38,920 nucleotides of DNA from Lactobacillus rodentium (GCF_003423665.1 NZ_BFBY01000011.1:4848-43767); one strand, 5' to 3'; counted from the first letter of the stretch, positions 1 to 8,220 are shown. Made by a program: numbers and translations. Notes: generated by a model from the letters alone, not told the origin.

Positions 1-2
1 CT

Positions 3-674
3 ATCTTGGTTATTGCTGTAGTTTATATTGGTGTAGTAGCAGTAGCAATGATTCTTAATCCAACTGCTTTAATGACTACTACTCAAGTTGTTGCTATTGC
101 CGCAATCTTCAAGAATGAAATTTTACGTGATGTGATTTTAGTTGGTGCCTTAATTTCTATGTTTGGTATTAACGTTGCATCAAGCTTTAATGCTCCTCGT
201 ATTTTAGAAGCAATGGCTAGAGAAAAACAATTATCATCTAGCTTAACTAAGAGAACAAAGAATAATTTTCCAATTAGAACTTTCTTTGTTTCGGTAGCTC
301 TAGCAATTTTAATTCCATTAGCATTTGAATATAATATGACTAATATTATTACTTTAAGTGCAATGGTACGATTCTTTGGCTTTATTGTGGTTCCTCTTGC
401 AGTTATCCAATTCTTTAGAGGAAAGACCTCTGAGACCGTTTTAAAAGCTAAAAAGAATGTTTGGACAGATATAGTTGTTCCCGTAATTTCAATTTTACTA
501 GTTATTTTCTTATTAGTTGAATATGATTGGAAGACACAATTTGGCGTGGTTAATGCTAGTGGTGTAGTTACTGGTGTTAACTGGTACGCAATTGCGATGA
601 TTATTTTTGGCTTTGTTATTTTACCAGTTATTATGTTTATTATTTCTAAGCTAGATAAAAAGACTGAAATATAA
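3..674 (+). CDS. APC-family amino acid permease, C-terminal part (5' end outside window)
   Basis: The reading frame is open to the left edge, so this is the last ~223 residues of a longer protein; the apparent TTG start at 6 is only an internal codon. The protein is very hydrophobic, with about six membrane segments separated by short charged loops. One loop reads SFNAPRILEAMAREKQ, typical of the APC superfamily where a conserved loop follows an unwound helix (as in YfnA/YhdG-like cationic or broad amino-acid transporters). It presumably imports amino acids by proton symport at the cytoplasmic membrane. Substrate cannot be told from this part. The family assignment is fairly secure. Confidence 0.8.
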   Translation: MLVIAVVYIGVVAVAMILNPTALMTTTQVVAIAAIFKNEILRDVILVGALISMFGINVASSFNAPRILEAMAREKQLSSSLTKRTKNNFPIRTFFVSVALAILIPLAFEYNMTNIITLSAMVRFFGFIVVPLAVIQFFRGKTSETVLKAKKNVWTDIVVPVISILLVIFLLVEYDWKTQFGVVNASGVVTGVNWYAIAMIIFGFVILPVIMFIISKLDKKTEI

Positions 675-721
675 AAAATAATCAAAAATGTTATTTTATT
701 AGACCAAATCGTAGTATAATG

Positions 722-822
722 AAAAGTGTAATAGGTTTACTTTAATCTATTACTTGATACCGTTTTATGGTGTCTAATAATTTAATAAGCTTTGAGCTCT
801 TGCGAATGCAAGAGCTTTTTTT
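722..822 (+). ncRNA. Candidate small structured RNA, promoter and terminator included nearby
   Basis: A perfect -10 (TATAAT, 715-720) is followed by three consecutive hairpins and a poly-T. Hairpin 1 pairs GTAATAG (728-734) with CTATTAC (747-753). Hairpin 2 pairs GATACC (756-761) with GGTGTC (769-774). Hairpin 3 is a textbook terminator (796-815 plus T7). No ORF of note lies in it. The -35 is poor (TTATTT/TATTTT around 691-697). It could instead be an elaborate 3' end of the permease mRNA, or an attenuated leader. I do not recognise an RNA family. Confidence 0.4.
794..822 (+). terminator. Rho-independent terminator
   Basis: GCTCTTGC (796-803), loop GAAT, GCAAGAGC (808-815), then seven T. Perfect 8-bp GC-rich stem. 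It ends either the permease transcript or the short RNA that starts near 727. Confidence 0.85.
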
Positions 823-866
823 GATGAATAAATGTTAGCTAATAAATTATGTAGTAGAAAAAGCTT

Positions 867-914
867 ATTAAAATATATTGACAACAAGTAGATATACTCT
901 TAGTATATTTTAAT
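867..914 (+). promoter_or_regulatory. Promoter of the ABC exporter operon framed by an 11-bp inverted repeat
   Basis: Consensus -35 TTGACA at 878-883, 17-base spacer, -10-like TAGTAT at 901-906. Exact inverted repeat arms ATTAAAATATA (867-877) and TATATTTTAAT (904-914) flank the promoter core, so a dimeric regulator could bind across it. The regulator is not identifiable; none is encoded beside it. Confidence 0.55.
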
Positions 915-952
915 AAACAAATATAATTTTAATTTTAAAAATGGAGAAGCTT

Positions 953-1054
953 ATGATTGCAATTGAATTATTAAAAAATAAAGTTAGAAATCAATTTAAT
1001 AGAAAGAATTTATTTTATAGGATAAAAAATGACGAATATATTATTAGAAGCTAA
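953..1054 (+). CDS. Small 33-residue ORF overlapping the start of the ABC ATPase gene
   Basis: ATG at 953 follows GGAG (943-946) at a normal distance and the frame runs 33 codons to TAA at 1052-1054, overlapping the first 26 bases of the ATPase gene in another frame. The product is basic with an amphipathic Lys/Arg/Asn-rich middle and no signal peptide. The ATPase start at 1029 has only a weak AGGA site, so translation of this ORF may be coupled to the ATPase (leader peptide) or open its start. I do not recognise it as a known family; existence as a real gene is inferred from the ribosome site and position. Confidence 0.4.
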   Translation: MIAIELLKNKVRNQFNRKNLFYRIKNDEYIIRS

Positions 1055-1796
1055 AAATATTAAGCGTGACTTTAAGGATAAAGATAGAGTTTTTCACGCA
1101 GTAAAAGATATCAGTTTTGATTTACATGAAGGAGAAGTTATTTCTTTTATTGGGCCTAATGGTGCAGGAAAAACAACTCTTTTAAAATCTATTTCCAATT
1201 ATTTAGTTCCAACGAGTGGCAATATTGAAGTGATGGGAATCAATCTTCTCAAACAACCACGTAAGGCAAGAAGAAAAATGGGTGTTGTCTTCGGTGGTGA
1301 TCGTGGCTTTTACAATAATGCGACTGCTAGAGAGAATTTACGATTTTTTGGAAGATTACTAGATGTTAAAGAAAAAGAATTAAAACAAAATGTAGAAGAG
1401 GCGTTAGAAACTGTAGAATTGGCTAATGTTGGTGATAAAAAAGCCGGTACTTTTTCTAAAGGGATGCTGCAAAGATTACATATTGCTCGTGGTTTAGTTA
1501 ATAATCCAAAAATATTAATGCTTGATGAACCAACTGCAGGATTGGATGTAGAAGCAGTTTATGAGATTCGAGCACTTGTTAAAAAGTTAAAGCAACAAGG
1601 TCATGGGATTATTTTAACTAGTCATGATATGGCAGATATTGAGAACTTAACGGATAGGATTTTTCTGATTGGTGGAGGAGAAATTCATTTCAGTGGTGAT
1701 ATCGGTGCTTTAAAGAAATTTGCAAAAGTTGATCAAGATGAAAGTCTGGAAAAAACTTATTTGCAAGTTGCGGATCAATTAAAACGGAGAGATTAA
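1029..1796 (+). CDS. ABC transporter ATP-binding protein (ABC-2 exporter type)
   Basis: A 255-residue nucleotide-binding subunit that powers export by the two membrane proteins encoded next. Walker A GPNGAGKTT lies near residues 42-50, the signature is the variant FSKGMLQRL near 142-150, Walker B ILMLDEPTAGLD near 161-172 and the switch histidine is in TSHD near 198. Length and motif order match the CcmA/NatA-type drug, lipid or peptide exporters. It is first in a three-gene operon (2-base gap, then a 1-base stop/start overlap). Substrate is unknown; the CPBP protease downstream makes a peptide or bacteriocin role possible but this is inference. Confidence 0.9.
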   Translation: MTNILLEAKNIKRDFKDKDRVFHAVKDISFDLHEGEVISFIGPNGAGKTTLLKSISNYLVPTSGNIEVMGINLLKQPRKARRKMGVVFGGDRGFYNNATARENLRFFGRLLDVKEKELKQNVEEALETVELANVGDKKAGTFSKGMLQRLHIARGLVNNPKILMLDEPTAGLDVEAVYEIRALVKKLKQQGHGIILTSHDMADIENLTDRIFLIGGGEIHFSGDIGALKKFAKVDQDESLEKTYLQVADQLKRRD

Positions 1797-1798
1797 TT

Positions 1799-2536
1799 AT
1801 GAAAAAATTTCTTCATTTAATTGGTTTTCAAGTAAAAGAATATGTAAAAAATACATATTTTGTAAATTTAGTTCTGATTCAGACCACTATGATGATGTTG
1901 TATGAATATTTAGCTCATTACGTTCATCATAATTACTCAGGACAAGAATGGCTAATAGCTGGTGTCATTGGCTTATGGGCTTCATGCACTACTAGTGGTG
2001 GAGCATTAGGGTTTCAAAGATTTCAAGGCACTTTGCCTCATCTCTTAAATGGTGCTTTACCACCCTTTGAAGTTTTACTGGCTACTCTGGCACCAGCTGC
2101 TATTTATGGTTTGGTTGCTTTTCCTTTAGCTGCTTTAGAAGCACTTATTTTAGGGATGCCAATAAACTATTTAAGTTGGGAACTTTTACTCGGTATTGTG
2201 GTCTTATGGTTTACAGCAACAGTACTTAGTTATGTAGTAAGTTTGATTTTTGTTTTATCAAAGCATGCAATGCAATATGAGGAGTTATTGTTATTGCCAA
2301 TCTTACTCTTATCGGGATTTTTAACTATTCCACCAGTTTTATTACCTTATTTAGAACCTTTGCAGTTATTAAGTCCTTTGACTTTACCAATTCAAATTAT
2401 TTACCATCAAACGGTTAAACCAATAACAATTATTTTTTATTTCTTGATCATCATCTTGTTTATTTTAAGTGCATTGAAAATGACTAATGTAATAGTGCAA
2501 AGAGCAATTAAAGAGAATAGGTTGGAGATCTTTTAA
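1799..2536 (+). CDS. ABC-2 type exporter permease, first subunit
   Basis: 245 residues with about six membrane helices and little else, the size of an ABC-2 permease half. It starts 2 bases after the ATPase stop, and its TAA overlaps the next ATG (TAATG), so the two permeases are translationally coupled and probably form a heterodimer with the ATPase. A conserved-looking periplasm-facing segment rich in Pro and Leu (around residues 170-195) is typical of the family. It shares only general character with the second permease. Confidence 0.8.
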   Translation: MKKFLHLIGFQVKEYVKNTYFVNLVLIQTTMMMLYEYLAHYVHHNYSGQEWLIAGVIGLWASCTTSGGALGFQRFQGTLPHLLNGALPPFEVLLATLAPAAIYGLVAFPLAALEALILGMPINYLSWELLLGIVVLWFTATVLSYVVSLIFVLSKHAMQYEELLLLPILLLSGFLTIPPVLLPYLEPLQLLSPLTLPIQIIYHQTVKPITIIFYFLIIILFILSALKMTNVIVQRAIKENRLEIF

Positions 2537-3246
2537 TGAAAAATTATCGTGTAACTTTTAAATCAATTGGAAATTTTGATAGTGTTCCTACTATCTTAGT
2601 AACTTATTTAATTTTACCGATCATATCCTTGATCATGTTATTGCTAATTGCTTTTAGTGGTAACCAAGATTATACGCGAATTTTACTTGGTAGTTTAATG
2701 GATACGGGAATTGCGACTATTATTGGAATAATCGTTGGTAGTTTTGTAATGGATCAAAATTTAGGCGTAAGTGATGAAGTAATTTCAATTAGACCCAAAT
2801 TTAGGAATTATTGGCTTCCTAAAATATTAATTTCTTTTGGGGTAATGATAGTTGAAGTTATCTTGTTAATGTTAATTGGCCTAGGATTTTTACATCAATT
2901 CAATTTGTTACCAAAAGTATTAATTTCTTTAGTATTTTTTGGGCCAATAGCAATTATTTTAGGTTATATTTCGGCAATTGCTGGAAGAGGGAAAGAAAAC
3001 CCTTATTGGCTTTCTAATTTTTTGATTGGAGCTATTATAATTTTGTCAGGAGTAATTATTCCTGTAGCTCAATATCCTTTATGGCTGCGAATAATAGCTG
3101 ACTTATTTCCAATGAGTAATATTTTAAATTGGATTCAATTAGGAAGTTATATAAATCAAGAATTATTAATTGTAGTAGTTAAGTTGCTAGCTTGGTATTT
3201 AGCGGCAATTGCCTTTAATAAAATTCAAGAAAATAGATTAAGATAA
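2536..3246 (+). CDS. ABC-2 type exporter permease, second subunit
   Basis: 236 residues, about six membrane helices (for example near 20-42, 57-75, 95-115, 120-145, 160-180, 205-228). Start ATG overlaps the stop of the preceding permease by one base. A segment IAGRGKENPYW between helices 4 and 5 resembles loops of fluoroquinolone- or bacitracin-type ABC-2 permeases, but substrate cannot be assigned. It is the last gene of the operon, followed by a strong terminator at 3301. Confidence 0.8.
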   Translation: MKNYRVTFKSIGNFDSVPTILVTYLILPIISLIMLLLIAFSGNQDYTRILLGSLMDTGIATIIGIIVGSFVMDQNLGVSDEVISIRPKFRNYWLPKILISFGVMIVEVILLMLIGLGFLHQFNLLPKVLISLVFFGPIAIILGYISAIAGRGKENPYWLSNFLIGAIIILSGVIIPVAQYPLWLRIIADLFPMSNILNWIQLGSYINQELLIVVVKLLAWYLAAIAFNKIQENRLR

Positions 3247-3300
3247 AAGAAAAATCACGTATTTTAAGTAATCTAATAGGTGATTCTTTGGAATAATTTC

Positions 3301-3333
3301 AAGGGAACTCAACTTTTGTTGAGTTCCTTTTTT
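3301..3333 (+). terminator. Rho-independent terminator of the ABC operon
   Basis: GGAACTCAAC (3304-3313), loop TTTT, GTTGAGTTCC (3318-3327), then T6. Perfect 10-bp stem. A weaker hairpin-like stretch precedes it at 3252-3284. Confidence 0.9.
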
Positions 3334-3358
3334 GTATTTTTAATCGGGGGGGTAGAAT
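3332..3358 (+). promoter_or_regulatory. Possible promoter of the CPBP gene with a G7 tract in the spacer
   Basis: TAGAAT (3353-3358) is a good -10; the best -35 is the weak TTGTAT at 3332-3337, giving a short 15-base spacer. The last seven bases of the spacer are all G (3346-3352), a marked homopolymer in such AT-rich DNA. Length change of this tract would alter the spacer toward the optimal 17. Promoter assignment is tentative. Confidence 0.35.
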
Positions 3359-3390
3359 AGAAGTGGAAGAAATGCTATTAGGAGGATTTT

Positions 3391-4095
3391 ATGAAAGTAA
3401 TAAAAAATATATTTAAATGGATTGGATTAGCCATTTGGTTGTTCCTTATATTTGCTTTTATGCAAGTGCCTTCTGTAGAAAGTACACCACTTTTTTCAAT
3501 AGATAGTCAGAAGCAATTTTATGAGGCCTTTAAACAGGTAAATTTGTTCCATAACATATTAATGATGATCATTTTTACTGTTGTTACATTTATTATGGAA
3601 TGGCTTGCATGTATTTGGTTAAAAAACAAATTAGTTTTTTCAAAAAAGATAGTATTAAAATATATACTCTTAGCATTAGGAGCAGGCATATTTGGATTTG
3701 TTCTGGATTTAATAAATATGGGTTCCGTTTTTTCTAATGCGAATAAGCCAGATGTATTCATTGAAACTTTAAAAACACCAATGGCAATACCTTTAATACT
3801 AACTTTAGTTTTAATTGCACCAACATTGGAAGAATTACTTTTTCAGGGGGCAATCCAAAAAGGTGTTTTTAGGAAGTTAAATCCGTGGCTTGCCATTATT
3901 CTAACTGCAATTGTTTTTGCAGGTGCTCATGATATAACTTTAAATAAAGCCTTTCTTGATAGATTTTTATCGGGAATAGCTTTTGGTTATGTTTATCAAA
4001 AAACTGATGACATTAAAATGGCAATCTTGGCCCATAGTATAACCAATCTTTTGCCGTTAATAATAGCTTGTGCTCAGGCGTGGAACTTGATGTAG
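3391..4095 (+). CDS. CPBP-family intramembrane glutamic protease (Abi/CAAX type)
   Basis: 234-residue membrane protein with about six helices. The family motifs are present: motif 1 E147-E148 in LEELLFQG, motif 2 FAGAH with H180, motif 3 AHSITN with H215 and N219. Motif 1 usually ends in Arg (EExxxR); here residue 152 is Gln. Members process prenylated or other membrane proteins, and in lactic acid bacteria many sit beside bacteriocin genes as immunity factors. An excellent ribosome site AGGAGG (3380-3385) sets the start. It lies in its own unit between two terminators, just after an ABC exporter operon. Substrate unknown. Confidence 0.85.
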   Translation: MKVIKNIFKWIGLAIWLFLIFAFMQVPSVESTPLFSIDSQKQFYEAFKQVNLFHNILMMIIFTVVTFIMEWLACIWLKNKLVFSKKIVLKYILLALGAGIFGFVLDLINMGSVFSNANKPDVFIETLKTPMAIPLILTLVLIAPTLEELLFQGAIQKGVFRKLNPWLAIILTAIVFAGAHDITLNKAFLDRFLSGIAFGYVYQKTDDIKMAILAHSITNLLPLIIACAQAWNLM

Positions 4096-4117
4096 ATAAG
4101 AGAAAGTTCTATCCATA

Positions 4118-4158
4118 TAAAAAATCACGTATTACATTTTGTAGTACGTGATTTTTCT
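4118..4158. terminator. Bidirectional terminator between CPBP gene and asnA
   Basis: AAAAATCACGTA (4120-4131) pairs exactly with TACGTGATTTTT (4145-4156); the A-run and T-run on either side make it usable from both strands, for the CPBP gene (plus) and asnA (minus). Confidence 0.85.
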
Positions 4159-4168
4159 TTATGTTAAA

Positions 4169-5179
4169 TTAAAGTAACTTAATATTATTAGCCTCGCAAG
4201 CTTCAACCATTTCTTCTGGCCAAATACTTGCCTGAACTTCACCAATATGTGCCTTACCTAAAAGCAACATACATAAACGTGATTGACCAATTCCACCACC
4301 GATAGTGTAAGGAAGCTCACCGTTTAGGAGCATTTGGTGGAAAGGAAGATCCAATCTTTCTTCAGCATGTGCCTTCTTTAATTGACTGCGTAAGCTTTCT
4401 TCGCTTACACGGATACCCATTGAAGAAATTTCAAGTTTACGTTGTAATGGTTCATACCAGAAAATTAAATCACCATTTAATTCCCAATCATCATAATCAG
4501 GTGCACGTCCGTCATGTGGTTGACCACTACGTTTTAATTTATCACCAATTTTCATTAAAAAGACTGCTTTTTCTTCTTGGGCAATACGATCTTCGCGTTC
4601 TTCTGGAGTAAGTTCTGGCCAGCGATCTTCTAGTTCTTGGGTAGTGACAAATGAAACATGGCCAGGTAAATGGTAAGTTGAGCTAGGATAACGACTTGCC
4701 ACAACCTTTTCAGTGTTCTTAATGGCCTTGAAAATTTGGTTAACCGTTACTTCTAGAGTATTTAAATTTCTTTCGGTTTTACCAATAATCTTTTCCCAAT
4801 CCCATTGATCAACATAAATTGAGTGGAAGTTGTCTAAATCTTCGTCACGGCGAATGGCATTCATATTGGTATAAAGACCCTCATGCATTCTAAAACCATA
4901 TTTTTTAAGGGCAAGTCGTTTCCATTTAGCTAATGAATGAACGATTTCAATTTCTGCATCAGGCATGGCCTTCATATCAAAAGAAACCGGACGTTCCACA
5001 CCATTTAAGTTGTCATTAAGACCAGTAGCTTTATCTACAAATAAAGGAGCTGACATTCTTTGCACATTTAATTGGGATGCTAATTCTGCTTGAAAAGTAT
5101 CTCTTATACATACAATAGCTGCTTCAGTATCGCGAATAGTTAATGTTGGTTGGTAGTCTCTGGGTAAAATTAAACTCAT
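4169..5179 (-). CDS. asnA: Aspartate--ammonia ligase (asparagine synthetase A)
   Basis: 336 residues, close to the ~330 of E. coli AsnA, which makes asparagine from aspartate, ammonia and ATP in the cytoplasm. It is related in fold to class II aminoacyl-tRNA synthetases. Clear family segments include the N-terminal [11 protein letters not shown], the PVSFDMK stretch near residue 65, [10 protein letters not shown] near 120 and the C-terminal [23 protein letters not shown], which carries the class II motif-3 arginine. It stands alone, and its expression is set by the asparagine T-box directly upstream, so it is made when charged tRNA-Asn is short. Confidence 0.97.
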   Translation of the reverse strand: MSLILPRDYQPTLTIRDTEAAIVCIRDTFQAELASQLNVQRMSAPLFVDKATGLNDNLNGVERPVSFDMKAMPDAEIEIVHSLAKWKRLALKKYGFRMHEGLYTNMNAIRRDEDLDNFHSIYVDQWDWEKIIGKTERNLNTLEVTVNQIFKAIKNTEKVVASRYPSSTYHLPGHVSFVTTQELEDRWPELTPEEREDRIAQEEKAVFLMKIGDKLKRSGQPHDGRAPDYDDWELNGDLIFWYEPLQRKLEISSMGIRVSEESLRSQLKKAHAEERLDLPFHQMLLNGELPYTIGGGIGQSRLCMLLLGKAHIGEVQASIWPEEMVEACEANNIKLL

Positions 5180-5204
5180 TATTTTTTCTCCTTAAATTAA
5201 AAAT

Positions 5205-5480
5205 TTGAGAGAAAAGAAAAGCCCTTCGCTCCCGAATAGTTCAGGACGAAAGGCTTTTTCCGCGGTACCACCTAAATTGCCTAGCAAATAACTAGACCGA
5301 CTTAATAGAATACAATCATATTCTACCGGCTAGGTAACGTACCGGTGACGACTTCGCTTACTTTAAAATATTTCGGCGAGCTGCTAAAGAAGTGTTTTTC
5401 GATAAGTTAGGGTCTACTAGTTTTTCACTATCACTAGTTCACTGAAAGAATAACTTATTTACTCGTCTTCCTTATTGCAT
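5205..5480 (-). promoter_or_regulatory. T-box leader (asparagine-specific) controlling asnA
   Basis: Read on the minus strand, the canonical T-box GGTGGTACCGCGG lies at 5260-5272, followed by a terminator hairpin (5259 to 5221) and a T-rich run (5220-5205). Stem I further upstream has the AGTA element, long arms AATAAGTTA and TAACTTATC, and then GAAAAACAC. In that stretch the specifier is AAC (5396-5394), an Asn codon, followed by the usual A. Uncharged tRNA-Asn is expected to pair with both the specifier and the T-box and prevent termination. Match of codon to the downstream gene makes this secure. Confidence 0.95.
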
Positions 5481-5567
5481 TTGAAATTGGATATTTATTG
5501 CTTATATTAAAGCCCATTTAAATAAAAAAATCAATAGTTAATATAACAAATTATTTTTAATACTTGG

Positions 5568-5597
5568 TTGAGTTTAATGAAAATTTTTTGTTAAGAT
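5568..5597 (+). promoter_or_regulatory. Promoter of the EamA transporter gene
   Basis: TTGAGT (5568-5573), 18-base spacer, TAAGAT (5592-5597); ribosome site AAAGGA follows at 5614-5619, nine bases before the ATG at 5629. Confidence 0.5.
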
Positions 5598-5628
5598 TAG
5601 GAGTAATGATTTTAAAGGACTGAAATAA

Positions 5629-6549
5629 ATGAAGAATAAAAAACGATTATGGACTTTCTTAGCCGCATTGGCATGTGTGTTCTGGGGAATTTCTGGACTT
5701 TTTGCTAAAGGTCTTTTTAATATTAGCTCACAAATTACTCCAATTTGGATTTCTCAAGTAAGAATGATTGTGAGTGGAGTTTTACTTTTAATTTTTGCGC
5801 AAGTTACTGGAAAGAAACCAATGAAGACAGTAACTAATAAAAAAGATGCAATCACAGTCTTTTCTTATGGCTTATTAGGATTATTACCAGTACAGTTTTG
5901 CTACTTTGTGGTAGTACAACAAGCTAATGCTTCAATCGCAACAATTTTACAATTTGTTGGACCATTTTTTGTCATGATTTACATGGTGATCTTTGAACAT
6001 CAGGTTTTGCGTAAACTTGATGTTTTAGCAGCGATTGTTGCTTTTGTGGGGGTTTTCTTCTTAGCTACTCACGGGCATTTTAATGAACTTTCTTTATCGC
6101 CAAGTATTTTATTTTGGGGATTCTTATCAGCTGTAGGAGTTGCTACCAATACTTTAATTCCAAGACGGTTACTGGATCATACTTCAAGTATTGTAGTAAC
6201 TGGGTGGGGGCTACTTTCCGCCGGAATTGCTTTATTTATCGCTCATCCTGTTTGGCCACAATTACCAGCTAATATGAATATTTTCTGGTTAATGTTAGGA
6301 GTAATAGTAATTGGTACTTTAATACCATTCCAATGGATGATGGGCGCTTTGCGTTATATTCAACCGTCAACTGCAACTTTATTAGATGCATTTGAACCAG
6401 TTTCAGCAACTATAGGTTCCGTAATTATTTTTGGTTTAGTAATGGCGCCAATTGATTGGATAGGCTCAGTAATGATCATCTTGGCGGTTCTCGCCTTAAG
6501 TTGGCAACCCAATGAAGCAAAACAATTAAAAGAAGAACAAAAAGAATAA
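5629..6549 (+). CDS. EamA/DMT-family transporter (RhaT/YdcZ-like permease)
   Basis: 306 residues forming ten predicted membrane helices in two EamA repeats (about 8-145 and 155-292). The start of the first repeat (AALACVFWGISGLFAKGLF) and the QANASIATILQFVGPFFVMIY segment are typical of the drug/metabolite transporter superfamily; the equivalent in repeat two is RYIQPSTATLLDAFEPVSATI. It probably exports amino acids or other small metabolites, but the substrate cannot be read from the sequence. It is a single-gene unit with its own promoter and terminator. Confidence 0.88.
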   Translation: MKNKKRLWTFLAALACVFWGISGLFAKGLFNISSQITPIWISQVRMIVSGVLLLIFAQVTGKKPMKTVTNKKDAITVFSYGLLGLLPVQFCYFVVVQQANASIATILQFVGPFFVMIYMVIFEHQVLRKLDVLAAIVAFVGVFFLATHGHFNELSLSPSILFWGFLSAVGVATNTLIPRRLLDHTSSIVVTGWGLLSAGIALFIAHPVWPQLPANMNIFWLMLGVIVIGTLIPFQWMMGALRYIQPSTATLLDAFEPVSATIGSVIIFGLVMAPIDWIGSVMIILAVLALSWQPNEAKQLKEEQKE

Positions 6550-6560
6550 ATTTGAGAAAT

Positions 6561-6600
6561 AAAAAAATCTGAAAGCTCAGTTAAGCTTTCAGATTTTTTT
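6561..6600. terminator. Bidirectional terminator
   Basis: A 17-bp perfect stem (arms 6561-6577 and 6584-6600), loop of 6, with A-run and T-run at the outside. It ends both the EamA gene (plus) and the SLAP-like gene (minus, stop at 6617). Confidence 0.9.
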
Positions 6601-6616
6601 GATTAAATTATATTTT

Positions 6617-8068
6617 CTATTGGTTAAGAAATTGGGCTTTAAGATATTTAGTTTGTACCCAACCAGTTTGATCAGTTACTACATCAGTTACTTTGGTCCA
6701 TTGATGGTCATCAGTAATTGCTAAAACATTTAAGAAGGTACCAGTCTTAAAGTATTTACCAGTAGTGTGACCATTTGGAGCACTCCAACTAGCAATACCA
6801 TAACCAGGTTTATAATTTACAGATGCAAAGGAGAAAGCAAGGTCAGTAACACCGTCATTTGCTGCTTTAGTAGCAGAAGTGATTTTAGCGTATTGGCCGT
6901 CGATCCATTGATTACCACCTAAGTTATACCAAGTATGACCATTAACGGTAGTAGTACCAAAGAATTTCCAAGCAGAACCAGTCTTTAAGTACTTACCGGC
7001 AATAATGTTGCTACCTGGTTGAGACCATACTGCAATTCCATAGCCAGGGCGGTAATTAATACGAAGAGAACCTGTAATATTATTTACTGTTGCTGAAGAA
7101 TTAGTAGTAGTTTTAGTGGTTTGAGAATTAGTTGAAGGGGTAGTTGAATAGTTAGTATCACTAGCCAAAATCCATTGGTTACCACCTAAATTAATCCATA
7201 AAGTACCATTATCAGCAGTCTTAAAGGCCTTCCATTGGGAATTATTAGTTAAGACACGAGTAGTTTTGGCAGAATTATCTGGTTTAGTGTAGACAACTGC
7301 ACCATTTTTACTGGTAACTTTAACAATAGTATTGATTGCCTTAGTTGATGTTTCAGTAGTTTTGTTAGTGTCTGTCTTTGTAGTTGTTGTCTTATCAGAG
7401 GATTTATTTGTATTCGTTGAAGTATTACCAACAAGGTCACTAGCTAAAACGTATTGCTTACCACCTAAGTTGTACCAAACTTGACCATTCACCTCGATAC
7501 GACTAAAGGCTTGCCAGCGTGAATCTTTAGTCAAAGTACGGGATGTTTTAGCAGTGCTGGTAGTATCTGAATAAACAGGGGCACCATTAGCACCAACAGT
7601 AACTACTTCTTTAACTGAAGTAACTTTAGCTGCCTTTGAACTTTCGGTAGCAGGTTTTTGGGTATTGGTTTTAGTAGTGTTACTTGTTTCTTTAGTAGTG
7701 GTATTAGTTGCAGGAGTGGTAGTGGTTGAAGTAGTAACTGGAGTTACATATTGACCATCAATCCAGCCAGAGCCGTCAGCTAATAAGTACCAAGTTTTTC
7801 CATTAACTACTTGACTGCCACTTACTTTAACTTCAGTTTGACCCGGTACAAACTTACCAGTAGTTTTACCGGTTGGGGTTGACCAGACAGCAACACCAAA
7901 GTTGGCGTTGTAGTTAATTTTTACAGTTTCGGTCTTAGCTTGGAAGACATTTGTTTGTTGGGTAGTTTGAGTGTTACTAGTATCAGCAGCATGAGCTGGA
8001 GTTGCAACTGCAGTTAAAGCTAATGCACAAATTCCAGCACTTAAAGCTAATGATTTTTGAATTTTCAT
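6617..8068 (-). CDS. Secreted five-domain SLAP/SH3-like cell-wall protein
   Basis: 483 residues. Signal peptide 1-27 ends in AHA|AD, so it is exported. Five beta-rich modules of about 60 residues follow. Modules of the type NY.PGYGIAVW..P...GKYLK...W..F sit at about 49-110, 335-395 and 414-478. Modules closer to classic SLAP repeats (V...NGAPVY...R.L...W.AF...WYNLGGKQYVLASD) sit at 153-213 and 247-305. Long Thr/Ser/Asn-rich linkers (110-150, 213-245, 305-333) join them. Such modules bind wall polymers in S-layer-associated proteins of this Lactobacillus group. No LPXTG or enzymatic domain is seen. Ribosome site GGAGAAGG precedes the ATG. Probably a wall-bound structural or adhesive protein. 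Confidence 0.85.
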   Translation of the reverse strand: MKIQKSLALSAGICALALTAVATPAHAADTSNTQTTQQTNVFQAKTETVKINYNANFGVAVWSTPTGKTTGKFVPGQTEVKVSGSQVVNGKTWYLLADGSGWIDGQYVTPVTTSTTTTPATNTTTKETSNTTKTNTQKPATESSKAAKVTSVKEVVTVGANGAPVYSDTTSTAKTSRTLTKDSRWQAFSRIEVNGQVWYNLGGKQYVLASDLVGNTSTNTNKSSDKTTTTKTDTNKTTETSTKAINTIVKVTSKNGAVVYTKPDNSAKTTRVLTNNSQWKAFKTADNGTLWINLGGNQWILASDTNYSTTPSTNSQTTKTTTNSSATVNNITGSLRINYRPGYGIAVWSQPGSNIIAGKYLKTGSAWKFFGTTTVNGHTWYNLGGNQWIDGQYAKITSATKAANDGVTDLAFSFASVNYKPGYGIASWSAPNGHTTGKYFKTGTFLNVLAITDDHQWTKVTDVVTDQTGWVQTKYLKAQFLNQ

Positions 8069-8220
8069 AATTTTATACCTTCTCCAATAATTAATTAAGA
8101 TTTTTTACATACCTAGTGTACATGCTAATGGTAAAAATAGATATGCTTTTTTGTTAAAAATAGGTGAAATTATTAAATATTTAATTTTTATAAAGGGTCA
8201 GAGGAGACAAACACGGTTAA

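Noticed and set aside
83-685. 200-codon minus-strand frame opposite the permease
   Set aside because: It is the antisense shadow of a hydrophobic gene, with no ribosome site and unusual composition.
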